Positions 46,061 to 56,879 of a stretch of DNA of 64,000 nucleotides are shown one piece after another. The translations under genes and the position numbers were made by a program. This stretch comes from Thamnidium elegans (lineage: Eukaryota > Mucoromycota > Mucoromycetes > Mucorales > Mucoraceae), in assembly GCA_025201345.1 (NCBI GenBank), contig JAIXMG010000015.1:186001-250000 (forward strand), in the 5' to 3' direction. Numbering within the stretch: position 1 is the first letter of the stretch; each line of letters begins with the position of its first letter. The notes under the pieces were generated by a model, which ran no database searches, had not been told where the DNA came from, and worked only from the letters and a program-made list of their open reading frames with translations.

Positions 46061-47625
46061 CTAAGGAGTGCCTAACAACTCACCTACCGAATGAACGAGC
46101 CTTGAAAATGGACAGCGCTTCGCCACAAATCCAATATATCCTAATTCAGCTTTTCATCTTGCTCCTTATTAGATTAAGACAAGGCGACCTAGCTGACAAC
46201 ATATTACTTTTATAGTCGCATATTTCGTAAATATCCTTAGTCATAGTCTTTACAACGAGTCAGGAGAAGAATATGCTATTTTCGTACATTACGGGTAAAG
46301 GAAAAATATTGTTATAATTATGTCAACCTTAGGAGGAGGCTACTATAAAGCAGTAACATCAGTTATGGCCTATAATACATATATTAACTTATTTGTATTT
46401 AAATAGTTACAGTGAATATTACTTACAGTCAATATCACATAATGATTTTTTTTTTTGGAAATAATTAAATATGAGGCTTTATTAAGCACACCAGCATAGT
46501 AGTTATCGTAATCACATACAGCCATGTCAGTTTGTAGCTGTGTTGCAAACAGTTTAGATAACACAAAAGGTATACCAAATACATTATCTTTTGAAATAAG
46601 GACCAGTAAGAGCGTTTTGTTTTATACTGAGAAAGGAGATTGAATCTGTCAATTTAAAGACATCTTCAACTGTGAAAGGAATAACCACTTCAGCTAGTTT
46701 ATACGAAATATAAAGCCTATCATGAAAGTAAAGTATTAATATAGAATACAACAGAACGAACTATGTACGAAGTTAATATAAGCGAACATGTGGTTACTTT
46801 AATATATGACCTACCAATAATCGGATAAGTAAGTACTCCTTTCGTATTGTTAGACTTCGCAAACAAAGCGATTCCTATCAATTTTCTACTTACAGCGTAA
46901 TTATTACAAGCTTCAGATTCTTTATTAGCTTCACCAAAGCCCGTACTTAGCTCGAAGTAAGATTGTTTAACGACGTTATTGTTACATCGTATCTTTTCTT
47001 TGTTATATCGTAGTATTTACCTTCAATTGTAATAATATAACTTATGATATCTTTCAAAATATAAAATAATATCAGTTACAGTATATACTCAATAATAGAA
47101 AGTTACCGTATAAACTTTCTTAAATAAAATAAAAGGGAATAGATGGAATTATTGGTACAGGCCGCAATTGGAGGGTTTTTGAGTCAGCGAAGGGATAAAG
47201 CCCAAGTCCGCCCATACCAAGTTGAGCTAGCAAGCTGTCTATCTTCGCAAAGCCCCAAAATAGACAAGGCATCGATCCGCTTGCGGGCAAGTTCAAGTCT
47301 CTGAAACATGTTTTAAGAAAAGATATGAAAATACTTGCGATAGCCAAACCAAAAAAACCCCTCTCCCACACTTTGGTTCGGAGTAACCATTATGTAGGTA
47401 TCAATAGTGTATGATAGATATGTTTGTATTAAAACTAAAATACAGAGCTCCATACTTGCAAAAAAGAGTAGAGTAAAAAAGAAAGAGCTTTTTAAAAAAA
47501 TTGATTTATCTGTTTATCTTTAACGCTAGATTATTCATAATTTTATTTCTGGCAGGTGCGATACTTGTACAAAAAAAAAGGTATGTATATATGATTAACA
47601 AGAACAGTTGCCGTAATGAGTGTTC
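46061..47625. other. Region of coding remnants
   Basis: On the minus strand at about 46740-46610 a frame reads YKLAEVVIPFTVEDVFKLTD then SISFLSIKQNAL. A shifted frame then continues LVLISKDNVFGIPFVLSKLF and TDMAVCDYDNYYAGVLNKAS to about 46450. The split suggests a frameshift in a dead gene. At 47120-47400 a GC-richer island has an 83-codon minus-strand frame (47371-47120) and, on the plus strand, pieces such as GIDGIIGTGRNWRVFES and LRKDMKILAIAKPKKPLSH with stops between. None was identified. Confidence 0.4.
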
Positions 47626-49091
47626 TTATTGGCTTCTGAGATACTTTACTACATCTTGAGCCATAAGTTTATGAACACGAAATGTCGGATGAAGATTATT
47701 TAACCAAAAGTATCTAAAATAAAAAAAATTAATATATTATTCAAAGGGTATTTTATACATATATACTTTACTCTCCTATCGGTTTACAATTACGTTCTAC
47801 TGGATGAGACCTTTTTGATTTTTATAAGTAAAAAATTATACAAGTGATAAACTATAATATTTACCAATCAGGACAAAATGTATCAATATCTGTCATGTTA
47901 TAATCTTTTGCATGGTCCATCAATTCATTAAAAAAATCCCATGCATTATACTGAAAGAAAGTTGCAGCCGAATGACTTGTTCTTAAAGTCTTTATCATTT
48001 CTTTTAATTTCTTATTATAAGCTGTATGTTACGTTTCGTTAGATTTTTTTTCTTCTCTTTTTTTTTGGGTTGTTACTGACCTTTAACACGAGATCTAATA
48101 AGCTTCTGGTTACTTTTATTATGCCACATAGGAGCACGATCGATAGGAGGAACGTTTATAAACATAAATTGAAATACTCCTTTTTCTAATAATTCTTCCT
48201 ACAGAAAAAAAAATACGTTCTTTTTAGGTCATCATGGTTTTTAAAAAGAAATTAGTTATGTATACTTTACTATTAGTACTCGATATTTCTGCATAATTTC
48301 TATGTCAATTGCATCGGTGTCGTTCCAATCATGTGTCAGGCCAATATCATTAATTCCAACCCAAATCGTTGTCAGCGTAGACTGTTGTGTACGTACTGTA
48401 TCGACATACTGTGATGCTATAATGTTTGCGATTTTTTCTGTAGGTGACACGAAAAGCTTTGGATATAAACTACGTACTTGGGTACTAACATCTGTTACTC
48501 TATGTATATAGTACATTATTAATAACAGTAGTATAAATTTAAATGTTAAAATATATATATTTACGTTGGAACCTAATAAATAAACTATTAACAACGAAAA
48601 GAAAAATATTATACATTTATAAAAATATATACCTGTTTCACAATGGAGTTATTGACAGGTGCTGAATTATAAGCAAAGTCCCAACTAACCCAGCGTGTAG
48701 CATCAGTAAGATAAATAACCCAATTGGGGCCACCAGCGGAAGTGCAATTTCTACATGCATAAGTGAGAGAATCCATATTCAAGTAACGTGTCGTATACGA
48801 GTCACCAAATGAAATAACGGTATTAATACGGTCAAACTCAAAAGGTTTATACAATGACTTTGTAAGAGCCACATAAACACATGTAGATAGAAATGTAAAG
48901 ACGAGAAGAAAGAGATGCATTTTCTGGACCTTGCTGAGCGGATGATCCTCTGATTTATCCCTCCTTTTATATGGATTCGTTACGCCAGCAAAGTCTCCTT
49001 CAATTGTATGCAACTCCTCATCACAGTATGTCACTGGTTGTTCATTATCATTTATCAAACGTGTTCTTTCTGCAGTATTGGATGACTCCAT
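47626..49091 (-). CDS. Membrane-anchored SGNH/GDSL hydrolase (esterase)
   Basis: Seven exons: 49091-48633, 48572-48565, 48499-48271, 48198-48081, 48021-47865, 47810-47772, 47713-47626. All phases match; 365 residues. Exon 2 is only 8 nt and encodes the link VPT between NNSIVKQ and VTDVSTQVRSL. Residues 1-57 are cytosolic, 58-76 are a membrane span (MHLFLLVFTFLSTCVYVAL), and the rest is lumenal or extracellular. SGNH blocks: FGDSYT with nucleophile S98, GGPNW, WVGIND with N206, and NNLHPTF with H345. The acid usually three residues before the His is Asn here (N342), which may change activity. It resembles fungal CE16-like acetylesterases that remove acetyl groups from carbohydrates; the substrate is inferred only. 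Confidence 0.88.
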
Positions 49092-49228
49092 AACAAAAAA
49101 AAATAAAAAAAAATAAAGAAAAAGAAAAAGAAAAATACTTATTTTTGAGTTGTGGAGAGAAAAACGCTAGTTTTTTGTTTAGTTACACACACACTAACAC
49201 ACAAGTCAGTCTCCTTTTTTAGCGTCTT

Positions 49229-49507
49229 TCACCACAATTGATCTACAGTCTCCGTAGTTACAAAAACATATATATCCGTTTCCATGGTAATAAATTTTAT
49301 AAAAGCTCGAACTATTTCTAAAGCAAAATCTTTTCTCTTTTTTTCTGTCAGATGTTTGATAATGTGATCTATATTAGTATTCAGTTGATTCATTACATGA
49401 ACAGTGCGTAATTCAAGCCCAGGTGTATGTACTACACTTTTTGCTGCCATCACCCAGTGAAATGAACGGGGAAAATGATCTTTTTTTTTTGCTTCAATGT
49501 GAAACAA
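49229..49507 (-). CDS. Small hypothetical protein
   Basis: Single frame of 92 codons from ATG at 49507; an internal start (MAAKSVVHTPGLEL) at about 49450 is also possible. The sequence is mostly helical in character (NTNIDHIIKHLTEKKRKDFA, LEIVRAFIKFITMETD) and looks like real protein, but no family is recognised. Immediately upstream is a run of 45 T on the plus strand (49512-49556), which would place poly-A right before the ATG. It ends 138 bp before the SGNH hydrolase start, on the same strand. It might be the last exon of a longer gene. Confidence 0.35.
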   Translation of the reverse strand: MFHIEAKKKDHFPRSFHWVMAAKSVVHTPGLELRTVHVMNQLNTNIDHIIKHLTEKKRKDFALEIVRAFIKFITMETDIYVFVTTETVDQLW

Positions 49508-49510
49508 ATC

Positions 49511-49557
<47 letters not shown>

Positions 49558-50719
49558 TAAAAAAAGAAAAAAGAGATTATACTAGAGTGTGGATTTATTA
49601 TAAACTGTAATAATCTATATCTTTTTTTACTTGATAAATTCAAGTTGTATAGGATCTTAAAAAAAAGGGTGTTAGGAACTCAAATTACTTTTTGTTGTTA
49701 AAAAAAGAAAAAGAAAGAAAAAAAAACGAATTGCGTAAAGATACAAAAGAAAACAAGCCACAGTTTAGGAGAAAGAAAAGAGATGTAGCGTTAGTAGATA
49801 ATTAAATTGAAGTAATTTAGACGGTTGCATATATTTGATGCATGGCAAGATGGCCAAAAATGTAGAAATCCGACAGTAAGGATATAATACAACTCTGTTA
49901 TAATTATCAATCGAATCCACGCGAAGGAGAAGAAAAAAATCCGAATTGAAATCTTGATATATGTAAACATTAGACTTGTTTAAAATGCAATTGAAATATA
50001 ATAATAAACAGGCCAAAGAGAGAAAGTTGCGTGGTAGCAAATTGAATTGCCAAGGGGGTATTAAAAGAAATTCTTTTACTTCTGGAGAAAAAAAGTATTT
50101 TTAAATACTTTCATAGTCTATTTTACTGCCTGATGAGCCAAAAATTCTTACTGGAGACTAAACCATTATTGAATATTATATTACTTACGTTTATAGTTTA
50201 ACGCTTTTATGTATATTTGCCACCCTCAAATTATATTCAAACTTTATTTCGTATGACATTTTGCTACTCAAAATTCCTCGACCCCTTTTTTTTTTTGTGT
50301 ATATTTGGAACAAGTAGCGACTTTTGAAACACAGCGAATATCGTTCTATTCCTTTTGTCGTCGTGCACATTATATGTCGATCTTTTTTTAGCGGTATTGA
50401 AAATGGTTCACTTTTTAATTACTCTTCAGGGATAATTGCTTTATCTCGGTCATAAAAGATATATAACTTTCCCTGGGCCCTTTATTAACTGCTTAAAACA
50501 TGATGGCGCACACATACCTTTTTTTAGTGCATACTCACTCTCATGTTTTATGAAATTATATATCAGGAGCTCATTCTGCAAACATATATACACTAGTAAG
50601 CTACAAACATGTATATTTTATAGAAAGAGAGAGTATACATATATTTTTGATTTGTTTTATTATGCATTTTCATGATAAAAACTTCTCATTTATTACAATA
50701 TGGGATTTAAGAGGTTAAT
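49508..50719. other. Intergenic DNA with T45 run
   Basis: About 1.2 kb. T run of 45 at 49512-49556, then A+T-rich DNA with no supported gene. The right end holds the 3' region of the eL6 gene. Confidence 0.5.
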
Positions 50720-51672
50720 TTAGAACTTCATGTTGTGAGGGAATTGACCCTTGCTAAGACCGAAAGTAGAAACAAGATATTGACGGAGGAAAGGAGTCTT
50801 GGCAACAACTTCAAGAAGAGCCTTATCGACAACCTTTTGGTCAGCAGCCTTGGAAGCGGGGAAAGCAGCCTTCTTCTACAAATTCACATTGAAAAAATGG
50901 TATGTTAGTAAACTAATCTCTTTTTAAAAAACAGTAATTTGTTCTTTGTGTCCCCTCTAATACGTCTGTTTTCTCTATTCCACACACACACACACACACA
51001 CATACACACACACACTCTCTCTCTCTCTCTACATATATATTCATCAAATTTACCTCTTGACCTTCGAGGAAAGCCTTATCAGTCTTGGCAGACTTCTTGA
51101 AGTAAGAATCGTTGAACTTTTCATCGATCTAATAACAATTATAAAAAAAAGGCCATCAGTAAAACTATTGAATAAATTAAAAATAAATTATACTTTACCT
51201 TGACAGCAGAGATATCGACCTTGGTGGAGGTGGCGATAACATAGGCTTGGTTAACACGTCTCAAGGGAACACCGTTGACCTTGAAGGGACCGGTGACGAG
51301 GAGAAGACCAGAATCGAGTTGCTTCAAGACGATAACACGCTTACCGCTATAACGACCAGCTAAAAGAATGGCGACGGTACCAGGGGTGATGGTAGAACGA
51401 AGACCAGTCTTCTTGGCAGTCTTGCGACCAACCTTGGGTTGAGGAACATCCTCAGCAGGGTAGAAACGAGAAGCCTTTTGGGCAGGGACGGTACGCTTAC
51501 CGCCGTTCTTGGCACCCTTAACCTCAACAGACTTGTCAGTAGCGACAGTCTTGGGGGTAGCGGCAACAGCAACGTGCTTACGCTTGTAGGCGGCCTTCTT
51601 GGCGTAGGCAGCGGAACGAGAGTAGCGAGATACGCCGGGAGCAATGAAGCTATTTCTAGGTGCGTGCGACAT
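50720..51672 (-). CDS. RPL6: Ribosomal protein eL6 (60S)
   Basis: Three exons: 51672-51199, 51128-51054, 50875-50720. All phases match; 234 residues. Typical eL6 segments are [40 protein letters not shown] and [13 protein letters not shown], then the basic C-terminal domain ending [14 protein letters not shown]. It is a structural protein of the large cytosolic ribosomal subunit. The N-terminus is longer and more basic than in yeast (176 residues) and nearer to animal and other early fungal forms. Codon use is strongly biased toward C-ending codons, as for ATP7, in line with high expression. The first intron is short. The second (178 nt) contains CA and CT microsatellites (50980-51032). Confidence 0.96.
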
Positions 51673-52360
51673 TTGTAGCTAGTGAAAAAAAGAAATGTTA
51701 AAAAAACACGTTCTATTTTGCCTCTATATTTTTTTTTATGAAGAAAGGGTCATGTGATAGATGAGTTTTGTTTGCTGTTATAGTTGTTGTTTTGTAGCTT
51801 TTTTTTTAATATATATATTTTGAAAGTTTACTGAATCTAGATATACTTTAAATTGGTCGATCGTGTTTACATTTCAAATCTAATCACGCTGTAAAAAATA
51901 TATATAGTAAATGTTGGTAGTTTGTTGTTCCATTCGAAGTCAATTGAAGTACAATTTTTTTTTTTCTTTTTTCTTTTTTTTTTTGCTTTCTTGTAGGGGT
52001 TTTTTTCTGGTTCTTTTTTTTAGAAAAAAAAAAGTAATACATACATCCATCCATCAATCCATCTATCACATGATCCTTATAATAATGCCTTTTCGTTATT
52101 TATATTACCTTTGGCTATAACGAAAAAGAGGGTGTGCTATCCTTCATGAAGGATTGAATTATATTGAGTCCCTGCTGCCCGGCCGATTCGCGTCGGAATT
52201 TGAATTATACGCTGAAATATACGAAGAGAGAGGGAGGAGGGAGGATTTTGAGCCGGAAAAAAGTCCAGTCACTTTTTGCTGTAAAAAAAAAGGAACTCCC
52301 CACAATTGGCTCTCCCTGCATGAAATCTCCCCCTTTCATTTCTTATTCCTTTTTTTATAT
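51673..52360. promoter_or_regulatory. Divergent region between eL6 and a small ORF
   Basis: About 690 bp with T/C tracts, a TATATATATTTTG stretch near 51810 and a CATCCATCCATC repeat near 52044. It must contain the eL6 promoter. The homolog of no known ribosomal-protein promoter element is clearly seen. Confidence 0.4.
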
Positions 52361-52561
52361 ATGGATAGTTCATTCGATTACGTTCATTGGGAGAAATCTT
52401 TCTTACCCATCTTTGCAGATGACTGGATTCATGATAAACCACCACAGGAACTTATTACTGTTCCTGAAGAATTTGATTTCGACACTACTGTACAGTTGAA
52501 TCTAAAAAAGACTAAAAAATCTGAAAAGACTGAATGGAAGCCAAATCCCATGGAGATTTAA
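52361..52561 (+). CDS. Small hypothetical acidic protein
   Basis: 66 residues from ATG at 52361 (start MDSSFDYVHWEKSFLPIFAD); the same frame is open upstream to 52154, but the upstream part is low complexity and the ATG at 52361 follows a T-rich leader. It is acidic in the middle (PQELITVPEEFDFDTT) and basic at the end (NLKKTKKSEKTEWKPNPMEI). No domain is recognised. The pattern DDWIHDKPP and WKPNP looks like a conserved short regulatory protein rather than chance, but this rests on reading alone. It lies on the plus strand, divergent from eL6, with the Kre9-like gene 200 bp further on. Confidence 0.5.
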   Translation: MDSSFDYVHWEKSFLPIFADDWIHDKPPQELITVPEEFDFDTTVQLNLKKTKKSEKTEWKPNPMEI

Positions 52562-52688
52562 ACACGCAGGGGGTACCAAAAAGCTATTAAAAAAAAGAGA
52601 GAGAGATAAAGACATACATAATAGGAGTTAAAAAAAAAATAAAGAGTAGGAGAGAATTAAAGTCTAGATGGATAGACCTTCAAATTGT

Positions 52689-52698
52689 CTATAAATAC
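52689..52698 (+). promoter_or_regulatory. TATA-like element of the Kre9-like gene
   Basis: CTATAAATAC lies 67-76 bp before the ATG at 52765, in a normal position for a fungal TATA box. Confidence 0.5.
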
Positions 52699-52764
52699 AA
52701 AGTGCCATTTTCTTTTCTTTTTCTTTTTCTTTTTTAACAATAAATAATATAAATAATATAAATT

Positions 52765-53567
52765 ATGAAGACTACTAGCCTTTTCTTTGCCATTGCCAGT
52801 GTTGCCTCTGTATTTGCTGCCGCTGTTCCAGGAGTTACAGATATGAGCTCTACTGCTATTTCTAATAACGGTAGACAAGCAAACACCGCTTCTGAACAAA
52901 GTCCTGCTAATAATCATCGTGTTGCTACAGCTGACGTAATTCAAGGTACAAGCCCTGCTAACTCTCGTGTTGCTACATCTGATGTAATTCAAGGTACGAG
53001 CCCCGTATCGAAACAAGATACCTCTCCTACGCAAGATGAATATGTTAGCTCAGACTTCACACCATTCTTTGTTGAGTCTCCTGAAGAAGGTGACATTTAT
53101 GTTACAGGCCAAGTGTAAGTGTAACTGATAAAAGAAGGAAACGTTTAACTAACTTATAATAAATTATATAGGGCCAAAATTGGTAAATATTTTTACAGTA
53201 TATAAAAAAAAAAATATACATGTATTTAAATAACTAATTTATATATTATTTATAGAATGGATTAATGGTGTTGATGGACCATTTTTGATTCGTGTCCTTA
53301 CGGGTAAAATTGCTAAATCTATGCAGCCTACTAATGTTACTTTGAGAGGTGATGGTCCCAAAGGTTATTATGACTGGACTGTTCCTGGATACCTTCATGA
53401 CGGTACATATGCTTTACAATTCTCTTACAAGATTCAGGGCAAACCGTAAGTCTAAATTATGAAATCAATTTTTGATTATTTTACTTACTAACATTTTCTT
53501 TGTATTGTTTTTCAGTCAAGACACATACTCTCCTCAATTCAAAATTGCAACTACCAAAACATTTTAA
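52765..53567 (+). CDS. Secreted Kre9/Knh1-like cell-wall protein
   Basis: Four exons: 52765-53114, 53172-53182, 53256-53445, 53516-53567. All phases match; 200 residues. Exon 2 is just 11 nt. A signal peptide is clear (residues 1-19, ends SVFAAA). Residues 40-95 are Ser/Thr/Asn-rich and hold two tandem copies of RVAT(A/S)DVIQGTSP. The C-terminal half is a beta-sandwich of the Kre9/Knh1 N-terminal type (GDIYVTGQVAKIEWINGVDG, YLHDGTYALQFSYKI). Family members are secreted and act in beta-glucan or wall assembly. No GPI signal is seen at the C-terminus, so it is probably soluble or wall-bound. It converges tail to tail with a related gene 30 bp away. Confidence 0.82.
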
Positions 53568-53597
53568 ATAAAATATATTTTCTTTGTTTATCATTAT

Positions 53598-53957
53598 TTA
53601 TTTATTATTGAGAATTTTAAAATCTTGAGTATAAGACCATGTAGAAGAATTATGAGGAACACCAATACGTACAAGGAAGTCGTCGTGCTTAAATTCAGGC
53701 ATTGCAATAGTAGTATTGTATGTATTTATAGAGCACGGGATAGAATTATTTGTCAAATTAAGCGCAACTTCTTCTGTAATGACATCGATTAATTGGATAT
53801 CACATGAAACACCAAATTCAGCTGCTGTAGAGTTCCATTCAATGACACCTGTCTCTCCTGTATACCATACTGAATCTGCATCTGGAATTGTGATACCGAG
53901 TTTAGCTGAAACACTAGCGAAAAGAGCACAGACAGTTAAAAGTGTAGACTTGACCAT
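53598..53957 (-). CDS. Secreted Kre9/Knh1-like protein, small paralogue
   Basis: Single exon, 119 residues from ATG at 53957 (MVKSTLLTVCALFASVSA). An in-frame ATG at 54041 exists, but a TATA sequence at about 54009-54018 lies downstream of it, and only the inner start gives a clean signal peptide (1-18). The mature part reads GITIPDADSVWYTGETGVIE, then WNSTAAEFGVSCDIQLIDV, and ends STWSYTQDFKILNNK. This is the same fold and motif order (TGE.. W / SYTQ.FKI) as the neighbouring gene. Two Cys (about C56 and C79) could form a disulfide. Several N-glycosylation sites (NST, NLT, NNS) are present. It is probably a secreted wall-associated protein. Confidence 0.75.
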   Translation of the reverse strand: MVKSTLLTVCALFASVSAKLGITIPDADSVWYTGETGVIEWNSTAAEFGVSCDIQLIDVITEEVALNLTNNSIPCSINTYNTTIAMPEFKHDDFLVRIGVPHNSSTWSYTQDFKILNNK

Positions 53958-54008
53958 ATTAATATGTTTAAATAAAAAAGTATATAAACAAAAACAAAAA
54001 GTAGGTCC

Positions 54009-54018
54009 CTTTATAAAG
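54009..54018 (-). promoter_or_regulatory. TATA-like element of the small Kre9-like paralogue
   Basis: CTTTATAAAG (self-complementary) lies about 52-61 bp upstream of the ATG at 53957. Confidence 0.5.
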
Positions 54019-54375
54019 AATACCACGGTTGTCGGTGTCAAAGTTTTAATCTCCCAAACGAACCTAAAAAGATTGCTAAATTACGTCATATTTATTCAAG
54101 TTACCATTTGCCCATGACATATTTCGTCTGACAAAAAAGCGTACAGACAAGATTAGATATTTCAAAAGTAATTGTAATTTTCTGTAGTATATATATAAAG
54201 TCTACGTAATGTCTACTAACGTAAAGGGAACTGAAATTGCGAAATTTTTGTACGTGTACACTCCCCCCCCCCCACACACACACAAATTCTGCAATAAACA
54301 AAATAGAAACCGATAGATATATATGTGATACAAAAAAATACTTCCCAGATAAGATTGATCACAGGAATTACTGCA

Positions 54376-54920
54376 GTTTAATATCTAAGCTAAACTTAGA
54401 GCAGCGCAATTGTTCAGTCATAACATTAAACATGGTAGAAATGAAGATTGTAAATTAAATCCTCTTCGTTTGTTCATTACTGGGAGTGCTGGAACAGGAA
54501 AGAGTTTATTAATCAGAGAACTTAACCAAACGCTTATCTGGTCGTATTATGTGCATTTACAGTTAAAGTGGCGTATAGTATTAAGAGACAGACAATACAC
54601 TCGCTGACTCGTCTTTCAATAAACCAAGATAATATTCAAGACTTATCGGCTGAAGTAACTAGCACTATACCAGAACTTCAAGTGATTATTATTGATGAAA
54701 TTAGTATGGTTAGTTCGAGACAATTACTATGGATTGACAAACGTCTATAGGGTATTTTCCATAGTAATAAACCATTTAGAGGAAAGCATGTTTCAGTCTT
54801 TGGAAACTTCTTACAGCTGCCCCCTGTACATGACTTTGCGATTTATACTGGTTTCCCAAAAAAAATAAAATACAATGAAGCATCTTTGATTTATGTAATT
54901 ATGGCATTCATTTAAAGTAA
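54376..54920 (+). pseudogene. Pif1-like helicase fragment, Helitron-like
   Basis: Pieces in several frames follow the Pif1 order. KLNLEQRNCSVITLNMVEM (about 54388) is followed, after a frameshift, by LRLFITGSAGTGKSLLIREL (Walker A, 54482-54505), then in another frame TRLSINQDNIQDLSAE and LQVIIIDEISMVSSRQLLWI (Walker B, about 54685), then an in-frame TAG and KPFRGKHVSVFGNFLQLPPV. The order matches Pif1 helicases, the kind found as the C-terminal domain of Helitron transposons. With at least two frameshifts and a stop it cannot be functional. No Rep domain or Helitron ends are visible here, so the source is inferred. Confidence 0.7.
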
Positions 54921-55672
54921 CTATGATGTGATATAACACATTTTATGTCCTAGTATTAAAAACTAGTCGACGTTTACACGTAAGTTTATATTTAGAGTAT
55001 CCGATTTTAAGAAAAAAAAAACCTGACTTGTCTTTTTCGTAACATTAATATCTAGGTGTATAATCTTCATCCCCGTACCTTCAATTCCATGTTTTTATAG
55101 CAGTATTAATTAATTTGCAAAAAAAGACATCATGCAATATTGGAATACATATTAAAGTCCGTTAAAAAAGTGACACAAAAAATTGTAAGGGGGGAGATAT
55201 GCTTCTAGCCCCAATTTAAAGAATTGTTGTTTACATAGTCGCGTAACAAAAAAAAACAACAACAACCCTTTTTTTGTAAACAAAAACTAGTATATATCGA
55301 AATATTTTTTTGTGCAGTTGTAAAAAAAAAAGAAGTATACAATTGGGCATACAGCAAAGTGCGTAGATGAAAAAGAGAGGGGTGCTTTTCGGCGAGGGGG
55401 GGATAGCGCACTTCCCCACAAAAAAAATTTATTTTTTGATCGTCACAACAACAACAACAACAATAACAACAACAACCATAAAGTCTTTTACATCTATTCA
55501 AACTTTTTGCAACAACAAGTTCTGTATTCTGGAAAACATTTCAAGAGGGGACGTGGCTTTCCAAAACAGCCCGTGACTTGTTTTCATATATTTTTTTTTT
55601 CTTGTTTAACCTCAGGCTTACATTGGTATGCCGTCCCTTTTTATCAAAAATATTTCTTTTTTTTAAAAAAAA
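54921..55672. other. Intergenic region upstream of the Acl4-like gene
   Basis: About 750 bp of A+T-rich DNA with a CAACAACAACAACAATAACA microsatellite near 55446 and a T8A9 junction at 55656-55672 directly before the ATG at 55673. No gene is supported; minus-strand frames here are microsatellite translations. Confidence 0.5.
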
Positions 55673-56879
55673 ATGTCGTATACAGTAGCAGATTTAAAGC
55701 CAAGAATCTTGGAGAATATCGATTCACTCCAGTACCCTGCAGCATACGCATTCTGTCAAAAGGCTTTAGAGCTTGAGCCTCATAATGCCGAAATATTAGA
55801 AATTACAGGTCAAGTTGAATTAGAACTTGAACAGTTTGACTTGGCTAGACAGGTAAAAAAAAAAAAAAAAAAAAAAAAGCGAGTAGAAAGCAAAAAAGTA
55901 CTGATATATATGGTTGCTATAGCATTTATTAGAATCTATTAAACTTGAACCCAATGCTAGTTACTCTAAATACATGTATTTGGGACAATTATCTGTAGAA
56001 AAAGAAGCTATCAATAACTTTCAAAAGGGTGTTGATTTGATGGTAAAGGAAAGAAATAATTTGGCAGCTGATTCAGAAGAAGCCAAAACTCTCGCTTCTA
56101 AAATTTCTAGCGCCTTGTGTTCTATGACAGAAATTTATTTGACTGATTGCTGGTAAAGTATAGAAATATTTAAATATAAAACAGGAAAAGGTGTACTAAA
56201 AGAAAAGGGTTCTAGTTTCGAACCTGAAGCAGAACAAAAATGTGAGGAATTTTTACAACAAGCACAACAAGTAGATCCAAATCACCCTGAAGTATATCAA
56301 TTATTAGCTTCTGTCAGATTAAGTCAACAACGTAACGAAGAAGCAGCATCTGTATTAAATAAGAGTATGGAATTATGGATCCATAAAGAAACTGGTGATG
56401 CATCGATACCCATTTATGATACTAGATTATCTCTGGTCAAGTTACTTTTAGAATTAGGCATGTTTGAACATGCTTTTACTGTTTTGGAAAACTTGCAAAA
56501 AGAAAATGATGAAGTGGTGGATTTATGGTATCTTTATGGTTGGACTTATTATTGTTTAGGCGATGATGAGGAAAGGACACAAGAAGAAAAGTTTGCGTTA
56601 TGGGCTGACGCAAGGGATTGCTTAGAAACAGCTGTCAAGGTAACGTATTTTTATTTTATTTTTGAAAAAAAAGGGGCTGTATTTATTTAATAATGATTTT
56701 TATTTTTTTAATAGTTGTATAATGTGATTGGATCTGATGATGATGCCATGTTTGAGCACTCAAATGAACTTATTGCTACTATTAATCAAATTGTACCTGC
56801 TTCAGTTGAAGAACCTGAGGAAGAGATTGATGAAAACTTTGAAATTGAATCAGAAGATGAAGATGCTATGGAAGAATAG
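55673..56879 (+). CDS. ACL4: Acl4-like TPR protein, assembly chaperone of ribosomal protein L4
   Basis: Four exons: 55673-55852, 55923-56152, 56216-56639, 56715-56879; 332 residues. The exon 3 acceptor at 56214-56215 was chosen because it alone keeps frame, giving MTEIYLTDCCFEPEAEQKCE, a match to the region in yeast Acl4. TPR helices run through most of the protein (YPAAYAFCQKALELEPHNAE, EVYQLLASVRLSQQRNEEAA, VVDLWYLYGWTYYCLGDDEE). The C-terminus is strongly acidic (EEIDENFEIESEDEDAMEE), as usual for chaperones of basic ribosomal proteins. In yeast Acl4 captures uL4 (Rpl4) during translation and brings it to the pre-60S particle in the nucleus. Confidence 0.88.

Noticed and set aside
47120..47371. 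83-codon minus-strand ORF in a GC-richer island
   Set aside because: The plus strand of the same island has equally protein-like pieces, so the strand and reality of coding cannot be decided.
53716..54117. 133-codon plus-strand ORF
   Set aside because: Antisense shadow of the Kre9-like paralogue and its promoter.
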